Shown here: one piece after another, positions 47,579-56,584 of the stretch
How positions within the stretch are numbered: position 1 is the stretch's first letter
Layout: every line of letters starts with the position of its first letter
NCBI GenBank assembly: GCA_965197395.1
Contig: CBDANB010000006.1
Span: 1,081,748 to 1,145,747, forward strand
Origin: CAZYFH01 sp965197395
GTDB lineage: Bacteria; Acidobacteriota; Vicinamibacteria; Vicinamibacterales; UBA8438
Reading direction: 5' to 3'
DNA length: 64,000 bases
The notes under the pieces: generated by a model
What the model was told of the DNA's origin: nothing
The model's database searches: none
The model's input: only the letters and a program-made list of their open reading frames with translations
Made by a program: the position numbers and the translations under genes

Positions 47579-47935
47579 TCATCTAGCGGGAGCCAGACAT
47601 GGCAGAACGGTGAATCGGCGACCAGGACCGACAGCGATGGGCCGCCCCAACTGTTCATGGGTCTTGGCGTAGTCGATCGTGAGCTCGAGCGCGCGCTCGG
47701 CCATGTCCACGCAGATCGGAGACAACGATCGCGCGTTCGAGGTCGAGCCCGCCCATGACAATCGCTACGCTCTTGTCTTCCTCGCCCACCAGGTTCTCCA
47801 CCGGCACCTCGCAGTCCTCGAACACCAGCTCGCCCGTTGGGCTGTCGCGAAAACCCATCGTCTTTATTTTCTGCGCGACCTTGAAGTCGGGAATATCCTT
47901 CTGGGGGCAGGTAGCGACGAAGCGAGTATGAGACA
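47579..47935 (-). pseudogene. Acyl-CoA dehydrogenase fragment, frameshifted
   Basis: One frame gives FKVAQKIKTMGFRDSPTGEL, VFEDCEVPVENLVGEEDKSV and GGLDLERAIV, the central block of acyl-CoA dehydrogenases. The next frame gives MAERALELTIDYAKTHEQLG and RPI, the start of the C-terminal helical domain. Both ends are missing. Confidence 0.75.
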
Positions 47936-48166
47936 CTAACAGGGGCAGCGCTAACTTGTAACCAGGCGCCACCGGGAAACCGACCGCGGGGAACCCGTCT
48001 GGCATTCGATCTCGAAGCACCTGCGGCAGCGTGGAAGGCAGCGTCTGATGTGATCAGCCGGCGGTACTGGTTCGGGCTGGACGCTGGACGTGTGTTGCGT
48101 CGAGGGCCCGGCCCTATTTGGAACGGCGCGAATGCGCCCGCGCGTTGAGGCGGCGCTGCCTCTGCC

Positions 48167-48826
48167 ATGAAGCGTCTTATCTGGGCCCTCAGCCTGGCCG
48201 CCATGGCGGTCGCCTTCACCATAGCCTGCGGCAACGATCGGCGCGCTCCGACGGCCCCCAGCGGGATAGCTCCGCCTGCTGCTTCGCCCTCGTCGCTGGT
48301 GTGCCCTGCGGACGTGGAGCCGACCTCGCCGGACGGCCAACCAGTCGCCGTGACGTGTGCGCCACCCACGCTCGACACGGCCGGAGGTTCCATCACCGCG
48401 GTCTGCTCGCCGCCATCGGGTTCGATCTTCGAGGTCGGGACGCACACGGTAACCTGCGTGCGATCGGATGGCGCCGACGCCCAGTGCTCCTTCTCGATCG
48501 CCGTTGTCGTCCCAGAGCTTCCGCAAACGATCTTGTCGGTCTCTACGGTTCTGGCGTTCGGCGACAGCCTCACCGAAGGCGAAGTCTCACCGGCTCCAAG
48601 TATGCTGATGGCCGTCCAGCCTGGGAACGACTATCCGGCCAGGCTCGAAGCGCTGTTGCGAGGGCGATTCCCCAATCAGATGATGTCGGTGGCCAACCGT
48701 GGCCTCGGAGGCGAAACGGCATCCGATGGAGAAGACCGGTTCCTTGGCACGTTTCTCGACACGGAGCCCGACCTTGTCATCCTCCTGGAGGGTGTCAACG
48801 ACCTGGCACGGGGTCTGCTGCCCCCT
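48167..48826 (+). pseudogene. SGNH/GDSL hydrolase lipoprotein, 3'-truncated
   Basis: The frame starts MKRLIWALSLAAMAVAFTIA with lipobox IACG (Cys21), followed by a HYR-like Ig domain (TSPDGQPVAVTCAPPTLDTA). The GDSL hydrolase start VLAFGDSLTEGEVSP (catalytic Ser), NRGLGGETASDG and ILLEGVNDLARG (block III) follow. After ARGLLP the similarity ends and unrelated sequence follows, so the catalytic Asp-His block is lost. Confidence 0.75.
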
Positions 48827-48897
48827 GCCGCACGGCGAACCACGCCGGTTCGTGTTGCCAGGATTCGACGTTGCAGCGGTCGACACTGTGAGCCCGT

Positions 48898-49008
48898 GGG
48901 CAGCAGCGCACCGTCTCCGTCGTCCCACGTCCGGTACGACTCGGCTGACACACCGAGCAGGGCGGCGAACGCCGCCTGCGACTTTCCCAACGCGATCCGG
49001 ACGGTCAC
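48898..49008 (-). pseudogene. XRE-family regulator fragment
   Basis: The minus strand reads VRIALGKSQAAFAALLGVSA and ESYRTWDDG, an XRE helix-turn-helix. It has no clear start or end and directly follows the truncated GDSL gene in inverted orientation. Confidence 0.55.
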
Positions 49009-49350
49009 GCTCTGTCAGTGCTGTCCGAAAACGTCCGACGGTCACGCTCTGAGAAAACGTCGAAGAGCCTCGACCGTCTGTAGCATCAAGGGTTCGGAGC
49101 CAAGCGAGAGAGCACGTGACGCGGGCATTGAATCGATGTTCTTTAGCAGGATGGATAGGGCTTGGGCGTAGCCGTAGGCTCTCACCCCGAATCGACGACT
49201 TGAACGGTCGCGTGGAGCGACGTGAAACGGACGCGCGCAGCATGGATGCGCGCCTGCGGGCCGTCGACGGCGCCTTCGCGAAGGTCGACCAGGGCTTAGA
49301 GACGCTAGCACGCGCCCTGCTGCTGTCACCGACATCGGGCGACGAATATC

Positions 49351-50313
49351 ATGGACATCATGCAACGTTCCGGTCACGTTCGCTGTCGCTCGCGCGGCGC
49401 CCTTGTCGCCGCCTTGTGCGCTGCGCTGGCATGCATCCCGGATGTAGCCGGCGCCCAGGACGATCGCGAGGGATTCTACGCGGGCCTGCACCTCGGCGTT
49501 GCGCTCCCCACCGTCGTGACGTCGGCCCGTCGCTACGTCAGCCACCCGACCCGCTGCGATGTGCTGTTGTATCCACCTTCGGTGAGTCCGCCCGCCGCCG
49601 ATCCGGCATGTTCCAACAACACGCCCGGGACCACGGCCAATACGTTCACTCTGGGCGCCGGGCCGACCGCCGGCTTCATGGTGGGCTATGGGACCGGCAG
49701 GCTGCGGGTCGAGATGGAGTATCTCAACGCATCGCTGGGCAGCGCCGAGTCGCCGATCGGCGGCACGACGAGCACCGCGCTGCTGAGCAAGACCTCGGAG
49801 TGGAGCACCGAAGCGCCGCCCTTCGAATGGATTGGGGACTACAGGGCGCACCAGGTGTTCGCCAATATGTACTACGACGTTCTCAACGACTCGCGCTGGA
49901 CGCCGTTCGCCGGCGCCGGCATTGGCTGGGCGGCAACGGCGTTGAACTACTCCCTCCAGTTCATCCGCAAACCTGAAGCGGAGTACCTGCAGATCGAATT
50001 CGACCCGGACTGGCCGAACGTGGCCAAGCGCGCCGCCGCAGGCACCGCCAGCATCCTGGATACGTACGCGGGCACGACCCTCTTCGGATACCAAGCGCTC
50101 GTCGGGGTCGACTACGCGCTGAGCGAACGCACGACCCTCGGCGCCGCGCTGCGCTGGACCCGGTTCGACGAGATCGACCACGAGGCGGTGTACAACGTCG
50201 TTCGCAGCCACGCGGGCGTACTCGCCGACGGCGTGACGCCGTTCAACAACGAGCTGGAATTCTCCGGCATCGGCTCTCAGGCACTGACCGTCAGCCTGAA
50301 GTACCACTTTTAA
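49351..50313 (+). CDS. Outer-membrane beta-barrel protein, paralogue 2
   Basis: The 320-residue protein has a signal peptide (GALVAALCAALACIPDVAGA) and amphipathic strands (GFYAGLHLGVALPTVVTSAR, HQVFANMYYDVLNDSRWTPF, AGAGIGWAATALNYSL), ending ...ALTVSLKYHF with C-terminal Phe. It shares the plan of the barrel at 38679, including a cysteine-bearing first loop and a GYQ(A/V)L(V/G)GVDYA(L/M)S block. A short coiled-coil fragment (ARSMDARLRAVDGAFAKVDQ) precedes it at 49200-49310. Confidence 0.78.
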   Translation: MDIMQRSGHVRCRSRGALVAALCAALACIPDVAGAQDDREGFYAGLHLGVALPTVVTSARRYVSHPTRCDVLLYPPSVSPPAADPACSNNTPGTTANTFTLGAGPTAGFMVGYGTGRLRVEMEYLNASLGSAESPIGGTTSTALLSKTSEWSTEAPPFEWIGDYRAHQVFANMYYDVLNDSRWTPFAGAGIGWAATALNYSLQFIRKPEAEYLQIEFDPDWPNVAKRAAAGTASILDTYAGTTLFGYQALVGVDYALSERTTLGAALRWTRFDEIDHEAVYNVVRSHAGVLADGVTPFNNELEFSGIGSQALTVSLKYHF

Positions 50314-50343
50314 ACGAACAACGCGTGCAGCCGGCAGCGGGCG

Positions 50344-51222
50344 GTCGATGGCTTTCAACCAGCCCTTGACGTACGCCGCGCCACGGCTGCCGTCGTGGCC
50401 GACGCCGACCCGTTCACCCGTCATCATCGCGGACATTTCCGCGCGGAGTTCTTCGCGGGCGTACTCGGTGCTGCCGAAGTGCCCCGCACCGTGTGTCAAG
50501 GTGTCGCGGTCCATCCGGTCAGGGTGGCCGGTGGCGTGGCCGAGTTCGTGCAGGGCGGTCTGGTAATAGCCGTTCGCGGTCGCAAACTGCTCACGTTCCG
50601 GGAGCGTCACCTTGTCGGTCTGGAGGTTGTAAAACGCGCGGTCGCCGCGAACGTGGGCGACGTGGATCCCGCTCTCCTGAATCACCCGCTCGGCCATCTG
50701 GTGCGCCTTCCACTCGGGCTCTGTGTTGCGGTCGTCGCCCTTCCGTTCCAGCGTCAGGCCGTCCGCCTGTTCGACGTTGAACACGGCGTAGCAGCGGACC
50801 ATCGGCGGGCGCGTGCCATCCCGCTCGGCCTTCCCCTCGGGTGAGCTGGCCGGCGTGTCGGGCGCGCCCGGCTGCGGCTTCTCCTTCTCGTCGTCGAACT
50901 TGTAAAACAGCACGTGGGTGGCCTTCTCGCCCTTGCGGACCTGACCGCCCATGTCCTTGATCTGCTTGTAGGTGGCCCAGCGGTTGTCGCTGTAGCCCTT
51001 CGCCGTTTGGGTCACGCTGAGGTAGACCGAATTCCCGCCCCGGTACGACCTGCCGGACTGGACGTTTTCGGGGAGTCGGCGCTCGCCGGGTTTCCACGGT
51101 TTCTGCCACGGCGCGACGCCCTGCGCGATCTGCGCTTTGAGCTGGCCGGCGAAGTCTTTGTGATAGTCGTCCTGGTTCCAGCGCGGCTTGTCCGGTTGTG
51201 CTTTCTTGCGGCCCCACACCAT
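50344..51222 (-). pseudogene. ArdC-like antirestriction protein, 3'-truncated
   Basis: The frame from 51222 has the ArdC N-terminal ssDNA-binding domain (NQDDYHKDFAGQLKAQIAQG, APWQKPW, SVYLSVTQTAKGYSDNRWAT, YKQIKDMGGQVRKGEKATHV) and a zincin-like domain with HELGHATGHPDRMD, a HExxH motif. It loses similarity after GWLKAID at 50344 and would run on into antisense of the barrel gene. ArdC proteins ride on plasmids and protect incoming DNA. It marks this region as plasmid-derived. Confidence 0.82.
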
Positions 51223-51413
51223 CGCTCAGCTCCTTGTCTGGTGCGGCGCGGCCGGCCGCTTCGTGTTGCGTGGGTCCACGGGGACGCGCGCGCCGGGTGT
51301 CCCCGGCGTCTGCCGCGGCGCGCGGCCCTGTGCGAGCGGGTCTTTCAGCGTCGCGGCGCACGCGCGGCGGAGCGCGGCGAGGGGGTGACGGTCGCGGCGC
51401 GGCGCGGGCATGG

Positions 51414-51635
51414 CTACTCGCCGCCCTCGGCGATCCACGGCTCGTCGCGCCAGTCGGCCGCGTTCACGATGTCCTGGGAATCGGAGTTCTCGGTGTCGGT
51501 CCACCCGCACGCGGCCAGGACGGCGCGCGGCGCGCGCACGTACACGCCCGGCACGAGGCGTTGACTCAGTTCCTCGGCGGTGTCCACCCCACACGCCGGA
51601 AGCCCGTCCACGTTCATCAGGTCACGAATCGCCAT
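51414..51635 (-). CDS. Small plasmid-type hypothetical protein
   Basis: The 73-residue product MAIRDLMNVDGLPACGVDTA ends WRDEPWIAEGGE. It is acidic and compact and lies upstream of the ArdC gene on the same strand. No family name is known to me; similar small genes accompany ArdC on plasmids. Confidence 0.45.
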   Translation of the reverse strand: MAIRDLMNVDGLPACGVDTAEELSQRLVPGVYVRAPRAVLAACGWTDTENSDSQDIVNAADWRDEPWIAEGGE

Positions 51636-52039
51636 CGCCGCGTTCCTTTCATCGTCCCGCCCCGCCCTGTCTCTCTGGGTGGCCCCTCGTCGTCCCGCCA
51701 CACGCGCCCACACACGATGCACACGGGCCGGAGGGCCGCGTGTCTGACGGCTGGGGCGATGGTCGTGGATCGAGGGGGCCGAGTGGAAGGTGTATCCGTC
51801 ACGCCCCGGAGGCGGCGCCGCGCGCGGTAGGCCCGTTGGCGGTCCCGGTGATCGAGCCGGCCTTCCAGGCTGCGCTGATGCCGCGCGTTCGCGCGGCGCC
51901 GTTGACGGCGTTGCGCGGTCGCACGGCAGTGATCCCCACAGTACGCCTGCCCCCGGTAGCAGGACCCACAGATGTGGAACACCGTCCCGCACCCCGCCCC
52001 GCGGCACCGCACCGTGCGCCACGCCGCGGCTCTGGCCAT
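51617..52039 (-). CDS. Cysteine-rich plasmid-type hypothetical protein
   Basis: The 140-residue frame opens VRCRGAGCGTVFHICGSCYR and GQAYCGDHCRATAQRRQRRR. The cysteine pattern (CxxxxC, CxxC, CxxxC) should bind zinc. An Arg-rich helix LEGRLDHRDRQRAYRARRR follows. This N-terminal block resembles conserved proteins found next to plasmid and transposon genes. The last 50 residues look less ordered and overlap the neighbour, so the true end may be earlier. Confidence 0.5.
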   Translation of the reverse strand: MARAAAWRTVRCRGAGCGTVFHICGSCYRGQAYCGDHCRATAQRRQRRRANARHQRSLEGRLDHRDRQRAYRARRRLRGVTDTPSTRPPRSTTIAPAVRHAALRPVCIVCGRVWRDDEGPPRETGRGGTMKGTRRWRFVT

Positions 52040-52659
52040 CGCCCCTGCACGCCGCGCCGCCGGCGCATGGTGAGGAGGCGACGTGGCGCGGCGTGGGAGA
52101 CCGGCCGACCGGCGTGGGAGGACGGAGGCGCGCGTCCCGGTGGGCGGCGATCACGCACACACGGATCCCGACGCCTGCGCGATCGCACGCCATCGAGACC
52201 CTCGGGACTCGCTCGTGTCTGTGTGAACCGGACCGAACAGCTCGGCGCGCGCCGCCGTGTGTCGTATCCCGTGTCTGATTCTATGTCTTGCAGACCAGGA
52301 ACAGCATTCCGCCCCCGCCGCGCGGGTGTTTGTCGTCCGGCGGCGCCGGGCGGTGCGTCCGCTACACATCCGGAAGAACGACAAGCGCGGCGGTCGGTAG
52401 GAGGTTCACCTGGCAGAGTATCGGGGTTTCGGCCCGCTTCAGCAGCGTTATTGGGGAACACCAGCAACGTAGAATTCGGTATACGTCGTTCCGTCCTATC
52501 CCGTCGGCGTTCTATCGCTCATGCTGCTGCTGGCGCCGACGCTGACGCCACTGCACGTGCGCAGTTACTCCTCGAGGTCTACGGCGTGGAGCTGCACGGC
52601 GCGGTGCGGTTGGCGATCTCGGGAGCCGCGACCTGCAACGTCGTGGAGACGGACACCGA
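52040..52659. other. Plasmid-derived stretch without a supported gene
   Basis: Only long GC-driven open frames without protein-like composition are present. It contains the second copy of the 43-bp repeat at 52250-52292. Confidence 0.4.
52250..52292 (-). repeat. 43-bp perfect repeat, copy 2 (inverted)
   Basis: This is the exact reverse complement of 32805-32847. It lies about 210 bp upstream of the cysteine-rich plasmid gene. Confidence 0.6.
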
Positions 52660-53025
52660 TTACGCGGAGAGACGGGCGAATGCTGAGTTTGACGGCCCCG
52701 AGACGATCTCGGTGTAGACGTGGCCGTGACGCTCGAAGATGCCAAAGACGACGGTCTTGCCGTAAGCGCCGCGCCCGCGCCGGCCCGGCGCCCCGAAGAA
52801 GCTCTCATCGACCTCTACGACACCGAATAGCGGGCGCTGCGCTTCACAGGCCAGCAGCATGCGTTCCCGCAAGGCCCGGTACAACCGGTTCACGGTGTTG
52901 CGGTTCAGACCGCTCAGTGCTGCCGCCTGGAGCGCTGTCAAATCGATGGCGAAATAGTGGACGACTTCTCGGATTTTGGCGGCGGAAATCCTTGCACGTT
53001 TCGCATACTTGTTTTTCATTGTCAT
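52660..53025 (-). pseudogene. IS1595 (ISXO2-like) transposase N-terminal fragment
   Basis: The minus frame has a helix-turn-helix (TALQAAALSGLNRNTVNRLY) and the first catalytic block LFGVVEVDESFFGAPGRRGR, GAYGKTVVFGIFERHGHVYT, which is the ISXO2 domain. It is cut off after about 110 residues, before the second Asp. It differs from the IS1595 element at 35584. Confidence 0.8.
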
Positions 53026-53227
53026 GCCTAGCCTTATGGATCATTTCACGATCCTCAGCTAGGCAAGACCCATTACTATATTTATAAGTGTGCAGGAAAC
53101 GCCGGACCAGCGCAAGGGCAGGGAAGTGGTTCATCGCCGATTACGGGCTGGCGCGCCAGTCGGCCCCGGAGCACCAATACGCAACCAATCGACTAAAGTG
53201 AATGAAATGACTGCCCAGGTTCACAAC

Positions 53228-54657
53228 GGGGATGCCCCGGTAGCTGTTGAAATTTGAAGCGGCGGCTCCCTGCTGGTCGTGCTATACGGCCGGTGGGAAA
53301 AACCTGGGGCCGAAGCCCCCAGAAAGGAGCCGCCGTGAAGAAGTCTCGCACAGTCATCCGTCGTCGCCAATCATCGTCGCCGGCGCTTCGGCACCTGCCG
53401 TTGGTCGATATCCTGGTCGACACGCAGACCGAGCTGCAGGCGTTGGTCGTCGCGTCGGGCCTGAAAGTCCTCGAGGCGATGTTGGAGGAGGACCGCGTGG
53501 CGGTCTGTGGACCCCGGTATGCGCATCAACCCGAGCGGCGTGCCTCGCGGGCGGGCCATGCGCCTAGTGAGGTCGTCCTGGGCGGGCGCAAGGTGGCGCT
53601 GCGCCGCCCGCGCGTCCGGCACGACGGCCAGGAGGTCGCGTTGCCCACGTTCCGGGCGTTCGCCGGGGACGACCCGCTGAACCGGCGCGTCGTTGAGCAG
53701 ATGCTCGTGGGCGTGGCGACGCGCCAGTATGGCCGAAGCCTGGAGCCGCTGGGCCCGGACGTTCGCACCCGGGGCACGAGCAAGAGTGCGGTGAGTCGGC
53801 GGTTCGTGGCCCAGACGCAGGCACAACTCGACGCCTGGCGGGCCACCCCGCTCGCCGAGCTCGACCTCGCCGTGCTGCTGCTCGACGGCGTGCACGTGGG
53901 GACCCACTGCATCGTCGTCGCGCTGGGCATCGATGTCACCGGTCAAAAACACGCCCTGGGCGTGTGGGAAGGCGCCACCGAGAACACGACCGTGTGTCAG
54001 GGGTTGCTGACCAATCTGCAGAGCCGCGGCCTCCGCACCGACCGCAGCCTGCTCGTGATCCTCGATGGGGCGAAGGCCCTCCACACGGCCGTGACCCAGA
54101 CGTTCGGTTCCGCCGCCGTGCTCCAACGGTGTCAGATCCACAAGCAGCGCAATGTGCTGGAGTATCTGCCCCAGGCGCAACGGCCATGGGTGAAGGCGAT
54201 CCTCACCCGCGCCTACACGAACCGCGACGTCACGGCCGCCCGCCGGCTGTTGCAAGACCTCGCCCGCCGCCTGGACGCAGACCATCCGAGTGCCGCCGCG
54301 AGTGTCCGGGAAGGGCTCGACGAGACGCTCACGGTCATCGGGTTCGGCCTCTCCGAGCGCCTGCAGCGGTCGCTGGCTACCACGAACGCCGCCGAGAGCC
54401 GTCTCAGCCGAACGCGGCACGTCAAGCGCAACGTGAAGCGCTGGCGGGGAGGCGCGATGGTGCTACGCTGGATCGCGGCCGGGGTGCTGGAAGCCACCAC
54501 GGGCTTTCGGCGCGTGAACGGCTGCAAGGACATGCCTCAGCTGGTGGCGGCGCTCCGAGCGCGCGACGCGCAGCTCGGGCTCGGCGAGTCGTCGGAAATG
54601 GTTGCGTAGTCGTGAACCGAGTCGCCGCTCAGTTTCAACAGCGCAAGGGACATCCCC
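53228..54657 (+). mobile_element. IS256-family insertion sequence, copy 2 (different subgroup)
   Basis: The ends are GGGGATGCCCCGGTAGCTGT on the left and, reversed, GGGGATGTCCCTTGCGCTGT on the right. It is flanked by a perfect 8-bp duplication TTCACAAC at 53220-53227 and 54658-54665. It is 1430 bp with one intact transposase. Ends and transposase differ from copy 1. Confidence 0.93.
53335..54609 (+). CDS. IS256 (Mutator-type) transposase
   Basis: From the GTG at 53335, eleven bases after the purine block AAGGAG, the 424-residue protein carries DDE candidates in LDLAVLLLDGVHVGTHC, SLLVILDGAKALHTAV and TNAAESRLSRTRHVKRNVKR. CQIHKQRNVLEYLPQAQRPW is the family block before the Glu. It shares little sequence with the IS256 transposase at 28956. 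Intact. Confidence 0.92.
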   Translation: MKKSRTVIRRRQSSSPALRHLPLVDILVDTQTELQALVVASGLKVLEAMLEEDRVAVCGPRYAHQPERRASRAGHAPSEVVLGGRKVALRRPRVRHDGQEVALPTFRAFAGDDPLNRRVVEQMLVGVATRQYGRSLEPLGPDVRTRGTSKSAVSRRFVAQTQAQLDAWRATPLAELDLAVLLLDGVHVGTHCIVVALGIDVTGQKHALGVWEGATENTTVCQGLLTNLQSRGLRTDRSLLVILDGAKALHTAVTQTFGSAAVLQRCQIHKQRNVLEYLPQAQRPWVKAILTRAYTNRDVTAARRLLQDLARRLDADHPSAAASVREGLDETLTVIGFGLSERLQRSLATTNAAESRLSRTRHVKRNVKRWRGGAMVLRWIAAGVLEATTGFRRVNGCKDMPQLVAALRARDAQLGLGESSEMVA

Positions 54658-54935
54658 TTCACAACGAGGATCTGTCGTTCACCGTCCACGTCTTCAAGGA
54701 GGGTGACGTCTTTATTGCGTACGTGCCACAGCTCGACGTGTCGAGCTGTGGAGATACGGCGACCGGCGCGCGCCGCAATATCCAGGACGCGGTCAGCCTG
54801 TTGTTGGAAACGTCCAAAGAACGAGGGACCTTAACGGAGATTTTAGAGGAGGCTGGTTACCGTCGCGAGGGGAGACACTGGCTGGCGCCGGAGCACATCT
54901 CCCTCGACCGGCTGAGCGTCAACCTGCCGGCCTAG

Positions 54936-55642
54936 ATGCCCCCCATTCGTCCTATTCACTACAGGGACTTCGTCGCCGTCTTTGAAAAAGAGGTTCCTCT
55001 CAGGGATCGGTGCAGCTTTGGCCGGTTCCATGGCTAATAAGTCAAGCATTGTCATCGACTTACGTGGCTGGAGAACACCGTCTGTATCTGGAGAGGAACT
55101 GCAGGCTCTCGGAAAGTCCGGCCCACGGTACACGGCGGAAATCGCGAGGGGCCTGCCAGTGCCAAGGGGCTGAACAGTCAGCGAGGGTTCGGCCCAGCGG
55201 TAAAACGTCGGCGAAAGTCCAGGCCGCGTTCCACGAGTGTTCATGGTTCGTCGCCCTGTAAATGCCAGCGCCTCAGCACCTTGAGGTGGGACCGGCTGCC
55301 GTCGAGCAGGCCCCCCACCAAAAGCGGGGCCCGCGCAGGCGGCCGTCGACTGAGCGATAGACGACTTCACCGCTGATTCGCGGGCACGAACACATCCGCA
55401 GCCTCTTTCCACGGCGTGGCTGACCTGCTGGGGGCTGAATCGTGCACACATTTGTGTGAGGAACCGAAAAAGAGGGCTTTGTATTCAGCCGCCAGCGTGG
55501 AGATCATCTGGCCTACACCAAGTCTGGTGTGACGCGACCCTTGGTCATCCCCGACTTCATCTACCTGTCGGGCACGCTGGCGCGTGGACACGCGGAAGTC
55601 TTGCCGGACCCGACGGCCCCGAAAATCGCCACGCCGGTATAG
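54936..55642 (+). pseudogene. hicA: HicA toxin interrupted by a family B element
   Basis: The ATG follows the hicB stop with no gap. Codons up to VAVFEK, then after the element EGFVFSRQRGDHLAYTKSGV and TRPLVIPD, rebuild the HicA double-stranded RNA-binding fold with the catalytic His of GDHLAY. Removing the element and one GAAAAAGA duplication gives a 74-residue frame. The last 25 residues (YLSGTLARGHAEVLPD) do not look like a normal HicA end, so an older 3' replacement is possible. As it stands, translation would end 15 residues into the element. Confidence 0.85.
54992..55465 (+). mobile_element. Family B element inside hicA
   Basis: The 474-bp copy has ends as at 28105 and an 8-bp duplication GAAAAAGA at 54984-54991 and 55466-55473. 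Aligned by eye it is identical to the copies at 28105 and 56845. Identity at this level means recent movement. Confidence 0.94.
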
Positions 55643-55730
55643 GGGCCCCGCTCCGAGATCATGAGCAAGGTTGATAGCGGACAAGAACGTGACCGATCGC
55701 TCGGCGTGATTCGCACCGTGCTAGCAGCCC

Positions 55731-56572
55731 GTGGCAGAAGGGCTAATTCGTAACTTGAGGATCGAGTGCTCGTATTCACCGGTCGCGATCCGGATGGCCC
55801 CCGAGAACCGCGAGTGGGGCGACACCCGTAGTCGGGGTGCCCGCGGCAACCTCGGGCATCAGGTCGCGCGGGGCCCCCTCGCCAACGTGCTCAAGGAGCG
55901 CGGCCTAGAACCCGCCCCCGACCGCAAGAAGCGCACGACCTGGCGGGAGTTGCTCGCGGCCCACTGGGACGTGCTCGCCGCCGCCGACTGCTGCACGGTC
56001 GAGGTCTGGACGCCACGCGGCCTGACCCGCTTCACCGTGCTGGGCCTGATTCACCTGGCCAGCCGCCGCGGTCAGATCGCGGGCATCAGCGCCGAGCCCG
56101 ACGGGCCGGGGGTCCCCCAGCTCATGCGGAACGCCCCCGATGCCGAGGACGGATGCCTGCGACACATCCGGGTCCTCATCCATGACCGCGACCCGCGCTT
56201 CCGGCCGGCCGGGCGCGACACGCTCCCCCCGGCCGATGTCACCCCCCTCCGACGCCCCGCCCGCGCGCCGACCCTGAACGCCTACACGGAGCGCGTCGTG
56301 CGCACCATCAAGGACTCCTGCCTCGCGCCTGGTCCTGATCGGCGAGGGCTCGCGGCGTCGCGCCGGCCGCGAGTTCGTCGCGCACGACCACCACGAACGG
56401 AATCACCAGGGGCTCGACAATCGCCTGATCCTGCCGCTGTCGACGGCACCGCCACCCCGTGGGCGCGTCCCGGGCCGCCAGCGGCTCGGTGGGATGTTGC
56501 ACGACGACTCTCGGTCAGCAGCGTGATACATGACCGGCCGTCAACCCCACGATCTAGTTTTTTGGACAGTAC
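55731..56572 (+). pseudogene. Degenerate integrase-core (rve) transposase
   Basis: The frame contains LANVLKERGLEPAPDRKKRT, TWRELLAAHWDVLAAAD, VEVWTPRGLTRFTVLGLIHL and IRVLIHDRDPRF, a typical IS481/ISNCY rve core, then LNAYTERVVRTIKDSCL with the Glu. The sequence has lost its N-terminus, shifts frame near 56335 and has non-family residues at conserved positions. The right terminus is at about 56568 and also occurs alone at 45091. Confidence 0.75.
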
Positions 56573-56584
56573 GAGGTCTTCCAC

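Larger units (their letters stand above)
53207..54935 (+). pseudogene. hicB: HicB antitoxin interrupted by IS256 at codon 7
   Basis: The ATG at 53207 starts MTAQVHN; the frame resumes at 54666 as EDLSFTVHVFKEGDVFIAYV, then PQLDVSSCGDTATGARRNIQ and DAVSLLLETSKE. Removing IS256 and one TTCACAAC duplication gives a continuous 96-residue HicB with its RNase-H-like fold. A substitute start within the IS (54613) would give NRVAAQFQQRKG in front of the intact core, so some antitoxin could still be made. HicB blocks HicA and represses the operon. Confidence 0.88.

Noticed and set aside
53371..54420. 349-codon minus-strand frame
   Set aside because: Shadow of the IS256 transposase, which has clear DDE blocks on the plus strand.
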